DNA from: Fluviicola sp.
Lineage (GTDB): Bacteria; Bacteroidota; Bacteroidia; Flavobacteriales_D; Crocinitomicaceae
Assembly: GCF_030151805.1 (NCBI RefSeq)
Contig: NZ_JASLCN010000396.1
Span: 1-23,530, forward strand
Direction of reading: 5' to 3'
Length of the DNA stretch: 23,530 bases
Of the stretch, positions 1 to 7,357 are shown piece by piece. A model generated the notes under the pieces. The model did no database searches and was not told the DNA's origin. It saw nothing but the letters and a program-made list of their open reading frames with translations. The position numbers were made by a program, and so were the translations under genes. Every line of letters starts with the position of its first letter. Position 1 is the first letter of the stretch.

Positions 1-109
1 CGCAATCGTTGCTGCAGGTTCTGCAAAACTATCCGGAAATGCAAATTCCCAGGTTTCCGTACTGAACTTCGGTTGCAGCATCGGGTATCGTAAAGACTTG
101 TTTTTTTAA
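1..109 (+). CDS. 3' end of an exported, probably outer-membrane beta-barrel protein (partial)
   Basis: The frame beginning at base 2 is open to a TAA at 107-109 and gives about 35 residues. They end in alternating polar and hydrophobic residues (VSVLNFGCSIGYRKDLFF). A C-terminal strand ending in an aromatic residue is typical of Gram-negative outer-membrane barrels, so that is the best reading. The 5' part lies outside the window and no family can be named. It converges on the kinase gene at 178-1068, with 68 bases between the stop codons. Confidence 0.55.
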   Translation, partial: AIVAAGSAKLSGNANSQVSVLNFGCSIGYRKDLFF

Positions 110-177
110 GTGAAAAGTGAAAAATTTGTTATGCAAGTAATTCGTAATTTTCACTCTTTTACCTTTTCAATTCTCAA
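110..177. other. AT-rich convergent intergenic spacer with imperfect inverted repeats
   Basis: Sixty-eight bases separate two converging genes. AGTGAAAAATT near 116-126 is nearly complementary to AATTTTCACT at 146-155. On the minus strand the segment holds AATTGA-, GTAAAAG- and TGAAAA-type words in the same order as the spacer at 4149-4211, so the two spacers may be copies of one small dispersed repeat. No gene is visible. Confidence 0.4.
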
Positions 178-1068
178 TTAAAAGGGCCACCAGCCCTTTT
201 TCTGATTCATCACTTGTTTTTCAAAATCGGAGAGGAATTCCGAATACGTAGTATAGCGTTTATTCATTCCTTTAATCAGTGCAGCTTTTTGTTCTTCCGG
301 GTTCAATTTATTCGGTGGAATCGTGAATTGATGCTTTGCAGCCAGTTTTTGAAGAACCGGACTGAGGTGTTTGTACTTCGTATCGAGATTCGGCAGTGGA
401 TAAGTCAGCTGAAGATTGGTCGTAATACTTGGATTCGGATCAATCAAAGGCATTCGGCCTTGCAGACAGGTCCAGCAGGTAATTCCCAAAGCAAAGAAAT
501 CCGTTCTCGGATCAACCAATTCCAATTGATTCATCAGTAATTCCGGTGCGGCAAAGCCCAACGGGAAAAGTGTTTTCCGGGTATCCGGCTCATTTTTATT
601 GATTGCCAGTCCGAAATCAATGAGCGATACATGCAGTTCTTTTGAGCTGTCGATGATGAGGTTTCCGGGTTTGATATCTAGGTGATAAATAGCGTTTTGA
701 TGAATGTGCTCCAGAATCGGTTCGAGTTTTTCCAATACTTTGAACAACTCCAGAGCTTTTTCTTTCGACCGAAATTGGTCCAGGTAATCGCTTAAGGTGA
801 TTCCGTGCTGAAAAGATTTAAAAAGCAGTATTTCCGATTCACTTTCAAAAAAATCCATTGTTTCGGGTAAACCGTCCACAATAAATGAAAATGCGGCTTC
901 TTTTCTCAAGCGTTCCTGGGCAAGCAGATTGTCTTCGCGCTTCTGAACCGTTTTCAGAATGGATTTTACTCCCGAAATCTTATCCTCGGCCAGGAAAACA
1001 GAAGAAAATTTTCTTCTTTTAGCAGCGTCTATTTGTTCTAAAATCCGGTATTTTTCAGCTGGGTTCAT
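178..1068 (-). CDS. Eukaryotic-like serine/threonine protein kinase
   Basis: This 296-residue protein is almost all kinase domain. Visible motifs are a candidate ATP-lysine K39 (SILK), an alpha-C glutamate near E57, the catalytic loop HLDIKPGN (129-136, D131), DFG (151-153), APE (174-176) and the alpha-F aspartate D190. It would phosphorylate Ser/Thr in the cytoplasm. There is no membrane segment, PASTA repeat or other sensor domain. The glycine-rich loop is unusual: residues 13-26 read IDAAKRRKFSSVFL and lack the GxGxxG glycines, and the HRD arginine is leucine. Because K, D and D are all kept, activity is plausible but nucleotide binding may be atypical. It is divergent from the NagK-like gene at 1330. 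A SiaC homologue, a possible phosphoacceptor type, lies 1.2 kb away; that link is speculative. Confidence 0.88.
   Translation of the reverse strand: MNPAEKYRILEQIDAAKRRKFSSVFLAEDKISGVKSILKTVQKREDNLLAQERLRKEAAFSFIVDGLPETMDFFESESEILLFKSFQHGITLSDYLDQFRSKEKALELFKVLEKLEPILEHIHQNAIYHLDIKPGNLIIDSSKELHVSLIDFGLAINKNEPDTRKTLFPLGFAAPELLMNQLELVDPRTDFFALGITCWTCLQGRMPLIDPNPSITTNLQLTYPLPNLDTKYKHLSPVLQKLAAKHQFTIPPNKLNPEEQKAALIKGMNKRYTTYSEFLSDFEKQVMNQKKGWWPF
180..201. terminator. Bidirectional rho-independent terminator inside the kinase 3' codons
   Basis: AAAAGGGC (180-187) and GCCCTTTT (193-200) form a perfect 8-bp stem around a 5-base loop, followed by T at 201. On the plus strand it can end transcripts of the gene that stops at 109. 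On the minus strand it lies in the last codons of the kinase gene (K-G-W-W-P-F-stop), with the final Ts forming the U-tract. The stem is therefore both coding sequence and terminator. Confidence 0.75.
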
Positions 1069-1329
1069 TCGTTTTCTTCATAGTCAATTGCAATGTAGTA
1101 TAAATTCTGCGACATTCAGAAGCGCATACCGGCGGAATACGTGTGAGCGGATACTTTCTTTGTTTGATGTGAGGACTTCAATAAATGATTTGATTAAAGA
1201 ATGCCGTAGAAGAGGTTTCCCGCAGATAATGCAGAAGAATCCATCAACGGATAAATACAATCTGAGGATTTGAGAACCTAAAATCGTGTGTAAGCTGTTG
1301 AACTACCTGAAAAAAAGTATTTTTGATTG
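1069..1329. other. Divergent intergenic region between kinase and NagK-like genes
   Basis: This 261-base gap lies between genes pointing away from each other. Apart from the candidate promoter at 1298-1325, no convincing gene, long repeat or stable hairpin was found. A weak minus-strand match to the -7 box (TACATTG) lies about 30 bases upstream of the kinase start. Confidence 0.4.
1298..1325 (+). promoter_or_regulatory. Candidate Bacteroidota promoter for the NagK-like gene
   Basis: TTG (1298-1300) is followed after 17 bases by TATTTTTG (1318-1325), an exact match to the TAnnTTTG -7 box. Transcription would begin around base 1330, at the ATG itself, which implies a leaderless or nearly leaderless mRNA. 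Confidence 0.5.
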
Positions 1330-2133
1330 ATGGATGTAAAATACCTTATTGCAGATTCCGGGGGATCTTCGACCACCTGGGCACTTGTTTTTCAGAACAA
1401 CGAAGTACAGTTTGTTCAGACTGGAAGCCTGCATCCGAAATATGCTTTTTCAGATTCAAACATCCGGAAAGAGTTGGAGCAGTTTCGTGGACTGGATGCT
1501 CCGCTTTACTTTTATGGCGCCGGTTGTTCTTCGGAAATGGTGCAGAAAGAAATGAGTGCATTTTTAAAAGAAGCCGGATTTCAGGAAACAGAAGTTTATC
1601 CGGATACACTTGCGGCGTGCAGGGCGCTTTACGGAAAGGAAGCCGGTTGGGTTGGTATTTTGGGAACAGGATCCATTCTGGTTCAATACAATGGTTCTGA
1701 AATCATCCGGCGAATCGGCGGATACGGCTCGTTGGTCGGAGATGAAGGAAGCGGATTCTATTTCGGAAAACTGCTCGTACGTTTTTTATTGGAAACTCCG
1801 GAATGGGAAAATTCCTGGATGGAACTATTCGGGTCGAAAGAAATACTTTTGAGTAAACTGGCGGGTGCAGATGCTCAAAAATGGATTTCAGGATTAGCTT
1901 TTGAAACGGCTCATTTGAATATTGATTTTTTACACCGGCAAAATGCAGAACTATTCCGGGATCTGTATTGCTCAAAAATTCCTGATCTGGTGGAAATTGC
2001 TTTCATCGGAACTTACGGATTTGAACAACGTGAAATCTTTTCAGAAACGTTCCGAAAACAGAAAATCCGGCTCAAAAAATGCCTTGCAAACCCGATGGAA
2101 GATTTGCTGTATTATCATCGAATGAATGAATAA
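1330..2133 (+). CDS. BadF/BadG/BcrA/BcrD-family ATPase, N-acetylglucosamine kinase-like
   Basis: This 267-residue protein has the ASKHA sugar-kinase layout. A phosphate-1 motif, DSGGSSTTWA, lies near the N terminus. It is followed by YGAGC, the phosphate-2 motif GILGTGSI, and GGYGSLVGDEGSG with its glycine-rich ATP contacts. The C-terminal part matches the adenosine and inhibitor helices of the family (NPMEDLLYYH). Family members phosphorylate N-acetylglucosamine or related sugars with ATP, mostly in amino-sugar or cell-wall recycling. The substrate cannot be assigned from sequence. The ATG at 1330 was preferred over the TTG one codon earlier because it sits directly before the conserved first strand. 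The GH25 muramidase at 4212 would fit wall recycling but is not in the same operon. Confidence 0.82.
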   Translation: MDVKYLIADSGGSSTTWALVFQNNEVQFVQTGSLHPKYAFSDSNIRKELEQFRGLDAPLYFYGAGCSSEMVQKEMSAFLKEAGFQETEVYPDTLAACRALYGKEAGWVGILGTGSILVQYNGSEIIRRIGGYGSLVGDEGSGFYFGKLLVRFLLETPEWENSWMELFGSKEILLSKLAGADAQKWISGLAFETAHLNIDFLHRQNAELFRDLYCSKIPDLVEIAFIGTYGFEQREIFSETFRKQKIRLKKCLANPMEDLLYYHRMNE

Positions 2134-2258
2134 TGAAGCAGGTGTTACGTTTTTCACTGTTGATACTGAGTTGTTTAGTCGAAAATATTAAATCTTTCGT
2201 AGAAAAGTCTCTTGCTGTTTGAAAAATAATTCACAACTTGCAGGAGCGAAAGTGAGAA

Positions 2259-2657
2259 ATGGATACATTATTAATTCAGGCAACAGCTCAAACCCCCTTA
2301 GTAGATTTGAATCCTTCTACAGGAATCATGGAAATAAGAGGTCGTTCGATTCCGGACGATCCTGAATCGTTTTGGGGTGTTGTTTTAACATGGTTTGATG
2401 CTTACATGGCGAGTCCGAATGAGGAAACGCTTGTAAAAATTGATTTGGAGTATTTTAATATAACTTCATCGAAACGTATTCTATTCTTATTGTATAAGCT
2501 GAATGAACTAGTTGATTCAGGAAAAAAAGCGAAAGTTGAATGGTATTACAGACAATCTGATGAAGATATGTACGAAGTAGGTCAGGATTACGCTTTTATG
2601 GTGCATGTTCCATTTGATTTCCGTGAATACACGGACAATGATTTGGTGGTAGCATAA
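2259..2657 (+). CDS. SiaC-family regulatory phosphoprotein (DUF1987)
   Basis: This 132-residue protein matches the SiaC/DUF1987 family over its full length. The N-terminal part reads TPLVDLNPSTGIMEIRGRSIPDDP, the family's short beta-sheet entry. It is followed by an amphipathic helix and the conserved core LEYFNITSSK (63-72). In Pseudomonas aeruginosa SiaC a threonine in this region is phosphorylated by SiaB and dephosphorylated by the PP2C SiaA, and unphosphorylated SiaC activates the diguanylate cyclase SiaD. T69, S70 and S71 are the candidate phosphosites here, by motif position. Neither SiaB nor SiaD is encoded next to it. A SpoIIE-type PP2C lies at 14085 and could be the phosphatase partner; that is inference. 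No signal peptide is present. Confidence 0.85.
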   Translation: MDTLLIQATAQTPLVDLNPSTGIMEIRGRSIPDDPESFWGVVLTWFDAYMASPNEETLVKIDLEYFNITSSKRILFLLYKLNELVDSGKKAKVEWYYRQSDEDMYEVGQDYAFMVHVPFDFREYTDNDLVVA

Positions 2658-2720
2658 GCTCTTTCAGCATTTTATTATTGAATTATCCACCAGAAAAAGG
2701 CCCTCTTTTTTCAATTTCAT

Positions 2721-2728
2721 TATTTTTG
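2721..2728 (+). promoter_or_regulatory. -7 box before the 82-aa gene
   Basis: TATTTTTG matches TAnnTTTG exactly and ends 8 bases before the ATG at 2737. No TTG stands at the usual upstream spacing. Just before it, GAAAAAG and CTTTTTTC (about 2692-2712) form a weak A/T hairpin that may end SiaC transcription. Confidence 0.35.
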
Positions 2729-2736
2729 TCAGTATT

Positions 2737-2985
2737 ATGCGTGTAATTGCTGATATCCCTCATTCCCGTTACAAGATTCAGATTTTCTTGTACAATGCGA
2801 AGTACCTTGTAAAAATTGAATTAGGTCAATTTGAACAAACCTTCAAAATTGCGGAATCGGATGTGAACGGAGGAGTGGAGGAAGTGAAGCGCATGGTGAC
2901 AGATCAATTATTACGTAACTCTTTAGAACGGTTTCTTTCCATGCGTACAGATTGGGAAGATGCATTTAAAAATAAACAAGTATGA
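2737..2985 (+). CDS. Conserved small cytoplasmic protein of unknown function
   Basis: This 82-residue protein has no signal peptide or membrane helix and no motif I recognise. Residues 1-45 alternate in a way that suggests a beta-sheet (YKIQIFLYNAKYLVKIELG). The rest looks helical, ending in the charged segment TDWEDAFKNKQV. Its stop overlaps the start of the OmpH-like lipoprotein gene as ATGA (2982-2985), so the two are almost certainly co-translated. The context suggests an envelope or housekeeping role but no function can be named. Confidence 0.7.
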   Translation: MRVIADIPHSRYKIQIFLYNAKYLVKIELGQFEQTFKIAESDVNGGVEEVKRMVTDQLLRNSLERFLSMRTDWEDAFKNKQV

Positions 2986-3593
2986 AATTAGGACACGTTA
3001 TTGCGGCAGGTTTAATTCTTGGATTGACAACATTCGCTTGCTCGGATAAAAAAGAAGACTCCAAAACCAAAGAAGAAAATCCTCCGGTTGTTCCTACTGT
3101 GGACTCCAAAAGTTTGAAGATTGCGTTTTACTATTCAGATAGTTTAAAAGAAGGCTTTACGTATTATAAAAATGAAGATTCCCGCATCACTAAAAAAGGA
3201 GAAGCATTTCAAAACGAAATGATTTCCAAACAGCGATTACTGGAGCAAAAAGCGCAGAACTATGAAAAATACATGCGTGAAGGAACAATGACCGGTGCTG
3301 ATATGCAAAGCCTGGAGAACGAAATTGTTCGTATGCGTGAACAATTGATGAATATGCAGCAAACGCGTGGAGCTCAATTGGAAAAAGAAACCAATGAAGC
3401 TTTGACTGTGTTGTCAAAGAAAATTGAAGTTGCAGGGAAGAAATATTGTGAGAAATATGGAATTGATATGCTGTTGATCCACGGACAAGGCGGACAAATC
3501 AATTTCATCAATGATAAAATGAACGTGACACAATCATTTATTGATTTTCTGAATCACGAACAAGAAATCATGGATAAGGATTTGGGGAAATAA
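2982..3593 (+). CDS. OmpH/Skp-like periplasmic chaperone, predicted lipoprotein
   Basis: The 203-residue product begins with a lipoprotein signal, MKLGHVIAAGLILGLTTFAC, with C20 as the lipidated residue, followed by an acidic and lysine-rich linker. Residues 45-185 have the OmpH/Skp pattern. A short N-terminal strand (LKIAFYYSDSL) leads into a long coiled coil rich in K, E, Q and M, then a return to IDMLLIHGQGGQINFIN, the strand pair that closes the trimer body in Skp. Skp-type proteins hold unfolded outer-membrane proteins in the periplasm. Most Skp homologues are soluble, so lipid anchoring is a variation that also occurs in Bacteroidota. The gene is translationally coupled to the 82-aa gene and lies 3 bases before DUF4924. 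Confidence 0.8.
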   Translation: MKLGHVIAAGLILGLTTFACSDKKEDSKTKEENPPVVPTVDSKSLKIAFYYSDSLKEGFTYYKNEDSRITKKGEAFQNEMISKQRLLEQKAQNYEKYMREGTMTGADMQSLENEIVRMREQLMNMQQTRGAQLEKETNEALTVLSKKIEVAGKKYCEKYGIDMLLIHGQGGQINFINDKMNVTQSFIDFLNHEQEIMDKDLGK

Positions 3594-3596
3594 ACT

Positions 3597-4148
3597 ATGC
3601 TGATAGCACAACAGAAGCTGAATGAGAATGTCGCAGAGTACATTTTGTACATGTACCAGATTGAAGATCTGATACGTGCTTATCAATTTGACCTGGAGCG
3701 AATCATGAAGGAGGTTGTAGAACCCAATCTTCCGGACAGAGCTTATTTGGAACAATACCGCGCCTGGTATTCCGGCCTGATTCAGGACATGAAATCCGAG
3801 CGGATCGCAGAATCCGGGCATCGGTTGGAATTACAGGATGTGTTGGTGGAATTGTCTTATTTGCATAATTCATTGCTTACGGTGGTGAATGATGAGAAAT
3901 ACCGCACATTATATACAACAGCACTTCCTTACATTGAAGATTTCATTGAGCATTCCAATTTAAAAGGAATGAACCACCTGGAAGTATGCTTTCATGCGCT
4001 TTATATGAAATTGTTACTGAAGTTGCAGAAAAAAGAGATCAGCCAGGAAACGGAAGAAGCTTTTGATGCAATGCGCATTCTATTGGCGTACATTACGCGT
4101 TCTTATCACCAAATGAAAGGTGGAGAAGGGCAGTATTGGAATAACTAA
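3597..4148 (+). CDS. DUF4924 family protein
   Basis: This 183-residue, mostly helical protein opens with MLIAQQKLNENVAEYILYMYQ followed by EDLIRAYQFD, the characteristic start of the DUF4924 family found in Bacteroidota. No function is established for the family and no catalytic motif is visible. No signal peptide is present, so it should be cytoplasmic. It starts 3 bases after the OmpH-like gene stops, making it the last gene of a three-gene operon. Confidence 0.82.
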   Translation: MLIAQQKLNENVAEYILYMYQIEDLIRAYQFDLERIMKEVVEPNLPDRAYLEQYRAWYSGLIQDMKSERIAESGHRLELQDVLVELSYLHNSLLTVVNDEKYRTLYTTALPYIEDFIEHSNLKGMNHLEVCFHALYMKLLLKLQKKEISQETEEAFDAMRILLAYITRSYHQMKGGEGQYWNN

Positions 4149-4211
4149 TGAATTGAAAATTGAGAATGTAAAAGTGAAAAGGCTTTTCAATGATCAATTT
4201 TACATGTTCAC
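4149..4211. terminator. Convergent intergenic hairpin, candidate bidirectional terminator
   Basis: TGAAAAG (4175-4181) and CTTTTCA (4183-4189) are perfect complements around one base. They are nested inside TGTAAAA (4167-4173) and TTTTACA (4198-4204). The segment lies between the converging DUF4924 and GH25 genes. A/T stems and T-rich flanks on both strands suit weak termination. It resembles the spacer at 110-177. Confidence 0.5.
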
Positions 4212-4991
4212 TTAATAAACGTCCAGTTTACTCACATTCAAATCGACATTTCCTGAAATTCCGGGTAATCTTCCCGATTCTGAAAATTGCCAGTGCAATA
4301 CTTCCCGATCTGTCATGTATTGAGGTTCCCGGCTGTAGGCTGCGATCCAAAAGTTGTAACCGTCCATCTTTCCGCGGAATTTGGTTTCGTAAAAGCTTAA
4401 GGAAGTATAAATGATCGGTTTCACTCCGGTTGCTTTTTTGACCTCTTCGCACCAGATCAATACTTTTGCTCTCAAATCTTCATCGGAAAAACCTTCGTCT
4501 TCGACATCGAGAACAGGTGGCAAATCAATACTGCGGATTTTATACGTTTCAAGGAAAAAAGCTGCTTGCGGTCGCGGAGCTGACTTCGGATTGAAATAAT
4601 GATATGCTCCGTTGGAAATCCCGTGTTTGTTGAGATAGTCCCGGTTTCGTTCCCATTGTGTATCGAGATGGTCGGAACCTTCTGTGACTTTGCAATACAC
4701 AAAATCAATGATGGTATCGAATCCTTTTGCGGTAAACAGCAAGTCCCAATTGATTTCTCCCTGGTGATGAGAAACGTCCAGCCCCACACTTTTATAGCCG
4801 GGAGGAATGATCTCATGAAAGTGAGTCGAAGTTTGCACCATGCCTTCGGATTTGTACCAAAAGAAAACAAATGCCACTATTCCAGCCGGAATAAGCACCC
4901 AGAAGAAGAATTTGCTGCGACTTTTTTTACCCGATTTGGATTTTCGCTTAGAGCTTGTCTTTTTACCGCTTGTTCGTCTTCTTTTTGCCAT
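4212..4991 (-). CDS. Glycoside hydrolase family 25 lysozyme, membrane-anchored
   Basis: Residues 1-27 are a very basic Lys/Arg/Ser tail. Residues 28-46 form a membrane helix, and residues 66-259 are a GH25 domain. Key motifs are GLDVSHHQG (D72), YCKVTEG (E104), GAYHYF (128-133), PPVLDVED (catalytic pair D162 and E164), PIIYTS and a late HWQFSESG. GH25 enzymes cut the MurNAc-GlcNAc beta-1,4 bond of peptidoglycan. With an N-in anchor the enzyme would face the periplasm, so a wall-remodelling or recycling role is likelier than attack on other bacteria. It follows the barrel-like gene at 5020-5736 after 28 bases and is probably co-transcribed with it. Confidence 0.88.
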   Translation of the reverse strand: MAKRRRTSGKKTSSKRKSKSGKKSRSKFFFWVLIPAGIVAFVFFWYKSEGMVQTSTHFHEIIPPGYKSVGLDVSHHQGEINWDLLFTAKGFDTIIDFVYCKVTEGSDHLDTQWERNRDYLNKHGISNGAYHYFNPKSAPRPQAAFFLETYKIRSIDLPPVLDVEDEGFSDEDLRAKVLIWCEEVKKATGVKPIIYTSLSFYETKFRGKMDGYNFWIAAYSREPQYMTDREVLHWQFSESGRLPGISGNVDLNVSKLDVY

Positions 4992-5019
4992 TTCGGATGC
5001 TAAATTACGTGGAAAATAC

Positions 5020-5736
5020 CTAAATGCGTATTCCGAAATACAATTTCAGCAGATTCGGGTTCCTGGTTGCGGGCGAGTGATCTCTTCTGAAAAGAAAATT
5101 GTTGTCATAAGCTACACCGAAGTAAGCGATTACAGGCAACGTTCCCAATCTTCGTTCAATATTGGCTGCCAAACGGATTCCGAAAAAGTTGATCTCATCT
5201 GAATAGTTGGGAGTTCCGGAAATTCCGAACATCAGGGAGGAAGACAAATTGATAGAAGTCAATTCTGACAAATGAAATGGAACCTGACAGCCCATGTGTC
5301 CCATGAAATTAAATACATTTCGACTGTTATAGGTATTATTGACACCGGTAGTTTTTCCACTGGATTCAGGTTTTACACCAGGTTCACCTTTGTACGCTCG
5401 TTGAGCATAGAATTCAAGTCCGAAAATTCCGTAAACGCGGTTTTTGTAAATATCACCGACCCGGATGTTGAATCCATAATGAATAACCTGTTTTTTAGGC
5501 AGGTAATACCGTTGAGCAGAGTCTGCAATGAACGTGCAGCCAACTTCTACTGCGTATTGAACAAAACGCATATTTTGTGGTGCGTGTTTGATTACGTAAA
5601 CGCGATTCGTGTCGTTTGTAGCGATTCTAAGAGGCTTTGTTCTGACAGGTCTGTTTTTCCCTTTAGGTGTTACAATTTGCCCGAAAGCAGCGGTTTGAAG
5701 AAAAATAAGTAAGAAAAGGGTGGTTATTTTTGACAT
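5020..5736 (-). CDS. Exported protein, probable small outer-membrane beta-barrel
   Basis: This 238-residue protein starts with a clear signal peptide, MSKITTLFLLIFLQTAAFG, cut before Q20. After a basic linker, residues 55-238 alternate polar and hydrophobic residues with many G, Y, F and N (for example RVYGIFGLEFYAQ and INLSSSLMFGISG) and end in LLKLYFGIRI. That pattern fits an eight- to ten-strand barrel, but no named family was recognised. It lies just upstream of the GH25 gene. Confidence 0.68.
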   Translation of the reverse strand: MSKITTLFLLIFLQTAAFGQIVTPKGKNRPVRTKPLRIATNDTNRVYVIKHAPQNMRFVQYAVEVGCTFIADSAQRYYLPKKQVIHYGFNIRVGDIYKNRVYGIFGLEFYAQRAYKGEPGVKPESSGKTTGVNNTYNSRNVFNFMGHMGCQVPFHLSELTSINLSSSLMFGISGTPNYSDEINFFGIRLAANIERRLGTLPVIAYFGVAYDNNFLFRRDHSPATRNPNLLKLYFGIRI

Positions 5737-5758
5737 GTATAACAGGTGATTTTTTTTG

Positions 5759-5766
5759 CAAAAGTA
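5759..5766 (-). promoter_or_regulatory. -7 box for the barrel/GH25 unit
   Basis: On the minus strand this reads TACTTTTG, an exact TAnnTTTG match 22 bases before the ATG at 5736. No clear TTG was found at the expected upstream spacing. Confidence 0.4.
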
Positions 5767-5783
5767 CTGAATCGCCTGAAAAA

Positions 5784-7196
5784 TTAAAGTTTATAGATCA
5801 CCCAATTTTCATTATTCACCACAGCAGGTAGTTCTAAATACAAATCTCCACCGAGGTAATGTTTTAAAACAACGATGTACTTACATCCTTTTTTTCGGAT
5901 GTTTTCTCTGAAAACCGGATCTAGAAGTTCATCGTTACTTGCTACCCAGCCTTTGTGGTGTGCAAAATAAATTGCCGTCGGGTTATCAATCGTATTTACG
6001 GCAATGAGATCTGACCGTTTTGAAAAGTGATCCATTTCAGATTCCAGTTTCACAAAAGCCCGTTCGTGTTCCTTCAGGCGGAAATCGTGCAATTGATTGA
6101 AAATTCCTTCGAAACCGATCAATACTAAAAAAGCGATCTGCAGGTATCGTTTCTTCAATTCCGAAATCCCGTATCCGGCAACCAGCGCCATGATCGGAAC
6201 AAACGGAATGATATAGTAGGAGTGATGTGTAAAGGTAAATCCGGCCTTTAATGCAATGACCAGGAAAGCCGCAAAGCCAAGTCCGAGAATCCGCAGCAGG
6301 AGCTTGTTTCCTCTTTTGAATGCGAAGAACAACCCGATGACAAAAGCTCCGAATCCGATGAATTTCAATGCCGAATCGTAAAAATGCTTCAATCCGTCCT
6401 GCCAGTTTTCAAGCAGTTCTTTTGCCCCGATACGGATGGATTTTCCCATGAAAAAATGCCAGAATTGATATTTCTCTACGAGGTAAGGAACCCAACTGAA
6501 ATACCACCAGGCAATCGGAGCCAGAATGATTCCGCTGATGATGAAAAAAACAATTTTGAGATTAATCGAAACGTGCTTGTTGAAAAGGAAGAAGGCATAA
6601 AGAACAAGTAAAAAACCGGTGGGAAGTTTTGCCAATACTCCGAACAAAGTCAGTAATGCGTACAAGGTCAGATTCAGCCACTTTTTCTGATCTTCTTCAA
6701 AGTACCTGCAGGCATAGAAAAAGCCCATTAAAACCAGCGATACGGCAAAGGTATCAGGCATGATTTTACGACTGTATGCAAACCAAATGGATGAAAGCAG
6801 GATGATCGACGCATTGAAGGCGGTTTCCTTGCTGAAATAACGTTTCAGAATCCGGAAAAAGAACCAGATTCCCAAACTGCTGACAATTAAATTAATCAAC
6901 CTTCCGTACCAATGCTGGTAACCGAATAATTCCGAAACCCAATAATCAATGTAATTCAGAAGCGGAAATTCCATTCCGGTTATTCCTGTTTTTTCACCGG
7001 CAAAATCTACTCTCGGATATAAAATATTGGCCGATTCTTCATAGAAATTGCGTGTAACCATTGTTCCGGTTGTTTGTCGCCAGTTGTGTGCAACTTCCAA
7101 TGGGGGATTGGTAATTCCATATAGTCGAATCAGGAAGAACAAGATGATCCAGAATCGAATGTCTTTAAAAACAGGAAGTGCCAGGAATGATTTCAC
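5784..7196 (-). CDS. Membrane glycosyltransferase, GT39/ArnT-like
   Basis: The 470-residue protein has about ten to twelve hydrophobic helices. The first is at residues 13-27. The first periplasmic loop carries NPPLEVAHNWRQ (30-41), where acidic E34 takes the place of the usual catalytic Asp/Glu of GT-C enzymes. It continues with GMEFPLLNYIDYW and, further on, RKIMPDTFAV. This is the layout of dolichyl/polyprenyl-phosphate-sugar transferases (PMT/ArnT class), which move a sugar from a lipid carrier onto lipid A, glycan or protein outside the inner membrane. Donor and acceptor are unknown. The start is GTG at 7194-7196: an in-frame stop lies 24 bases upstream, and the nearest ATG overlaps out of frame and meets TGA at once. 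Confidence 0.78.
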   Translation of the reverse strand: MKSFLALPVFKDIRFWIILFFLIRLYGITNPPLEVAHNWRQTTGTMVTRNFYEESANILYPRVDFAGEKTGITGMEFPLLNYIDYWVSELFGYQHWYGRLINLIVSSLGIWFFFRILKRYFSKETAFNASIILLSSIWFAYSRKIMPDTFAVSLVLMGFFYACRYFEEDQKKWLNLTLYALLTLFGVLAKLPTGFLLVLYAFFLFNKHVSINLKIVFFIISGIILAPIAWWYFSWVPYLVEKYQFWHFFMGKSIRIGAKELLENWQDGLKHFYDSALKFIGFGAFVIGLFFAFKRGNKLLLRILGLGFAAFLVIALKAGFTFTHHSYYIIPFVPIMALVAGYGISELKKRYLQIAFLVLIGFEGIFNQLHDFRLKEHERAFVKLESEMDHFSKRSDLIAVNTIDNPTAIYFAHHKGWVASNDELLDPVFRENIRKKGCKYIVVLKHYLGGDLYLELPAVVNNENWVIYKL

Positions 7197-7290
7197 ATTT
7201 ATTTTTTGGATGGAGCTAAGTTAGAAGAAAACTTTGAAAGGCGGGAAGTGAAGGACATTTCTGCTTCGTAAAATTCCATGTTTCCGCCTA

Positions 7291-7325
7291 TAAAAAAAGC
7301 GAAACTCATTTCTGAATTCCGCTTT
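7291..7325 (-). terminator. Rho-independent terminator after 3-hydroxybutyryl-CoA dehydrogenase
   Basis: On the minus strand AAAGCGGAATTC (7325-7314) pairs with GAGTTTCGCTTT (7307-7296) over 12 bp, counting two G-U wobbles, around a 6-base loop. Seven Ts follow. It lies about 32 bases beyond the stop codon. A further 6-bp hairpin, TTCGTC-CTGC-GACGAA, lies between the two. Confidence 0.85.
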
Positions 7326-7357
7326 CAAGGTATATTTCTTCGTCCTGCGACGAATGA

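Noticed and set aside
178..1068. Calling the Ser/Thr kinase a SiaB partner of SiaC
   Set aside because: SiaB belongs to a different, histidine-kinase-like fold; this protein has the HxDxKxxN and DFG motifs of the eukaryotic-like family.
1327..1329. TTG start one codon upstream of the NagK-like ATG
   Set aside because: The ATG directly behind it is a better start and sits right before the conserved first strand.
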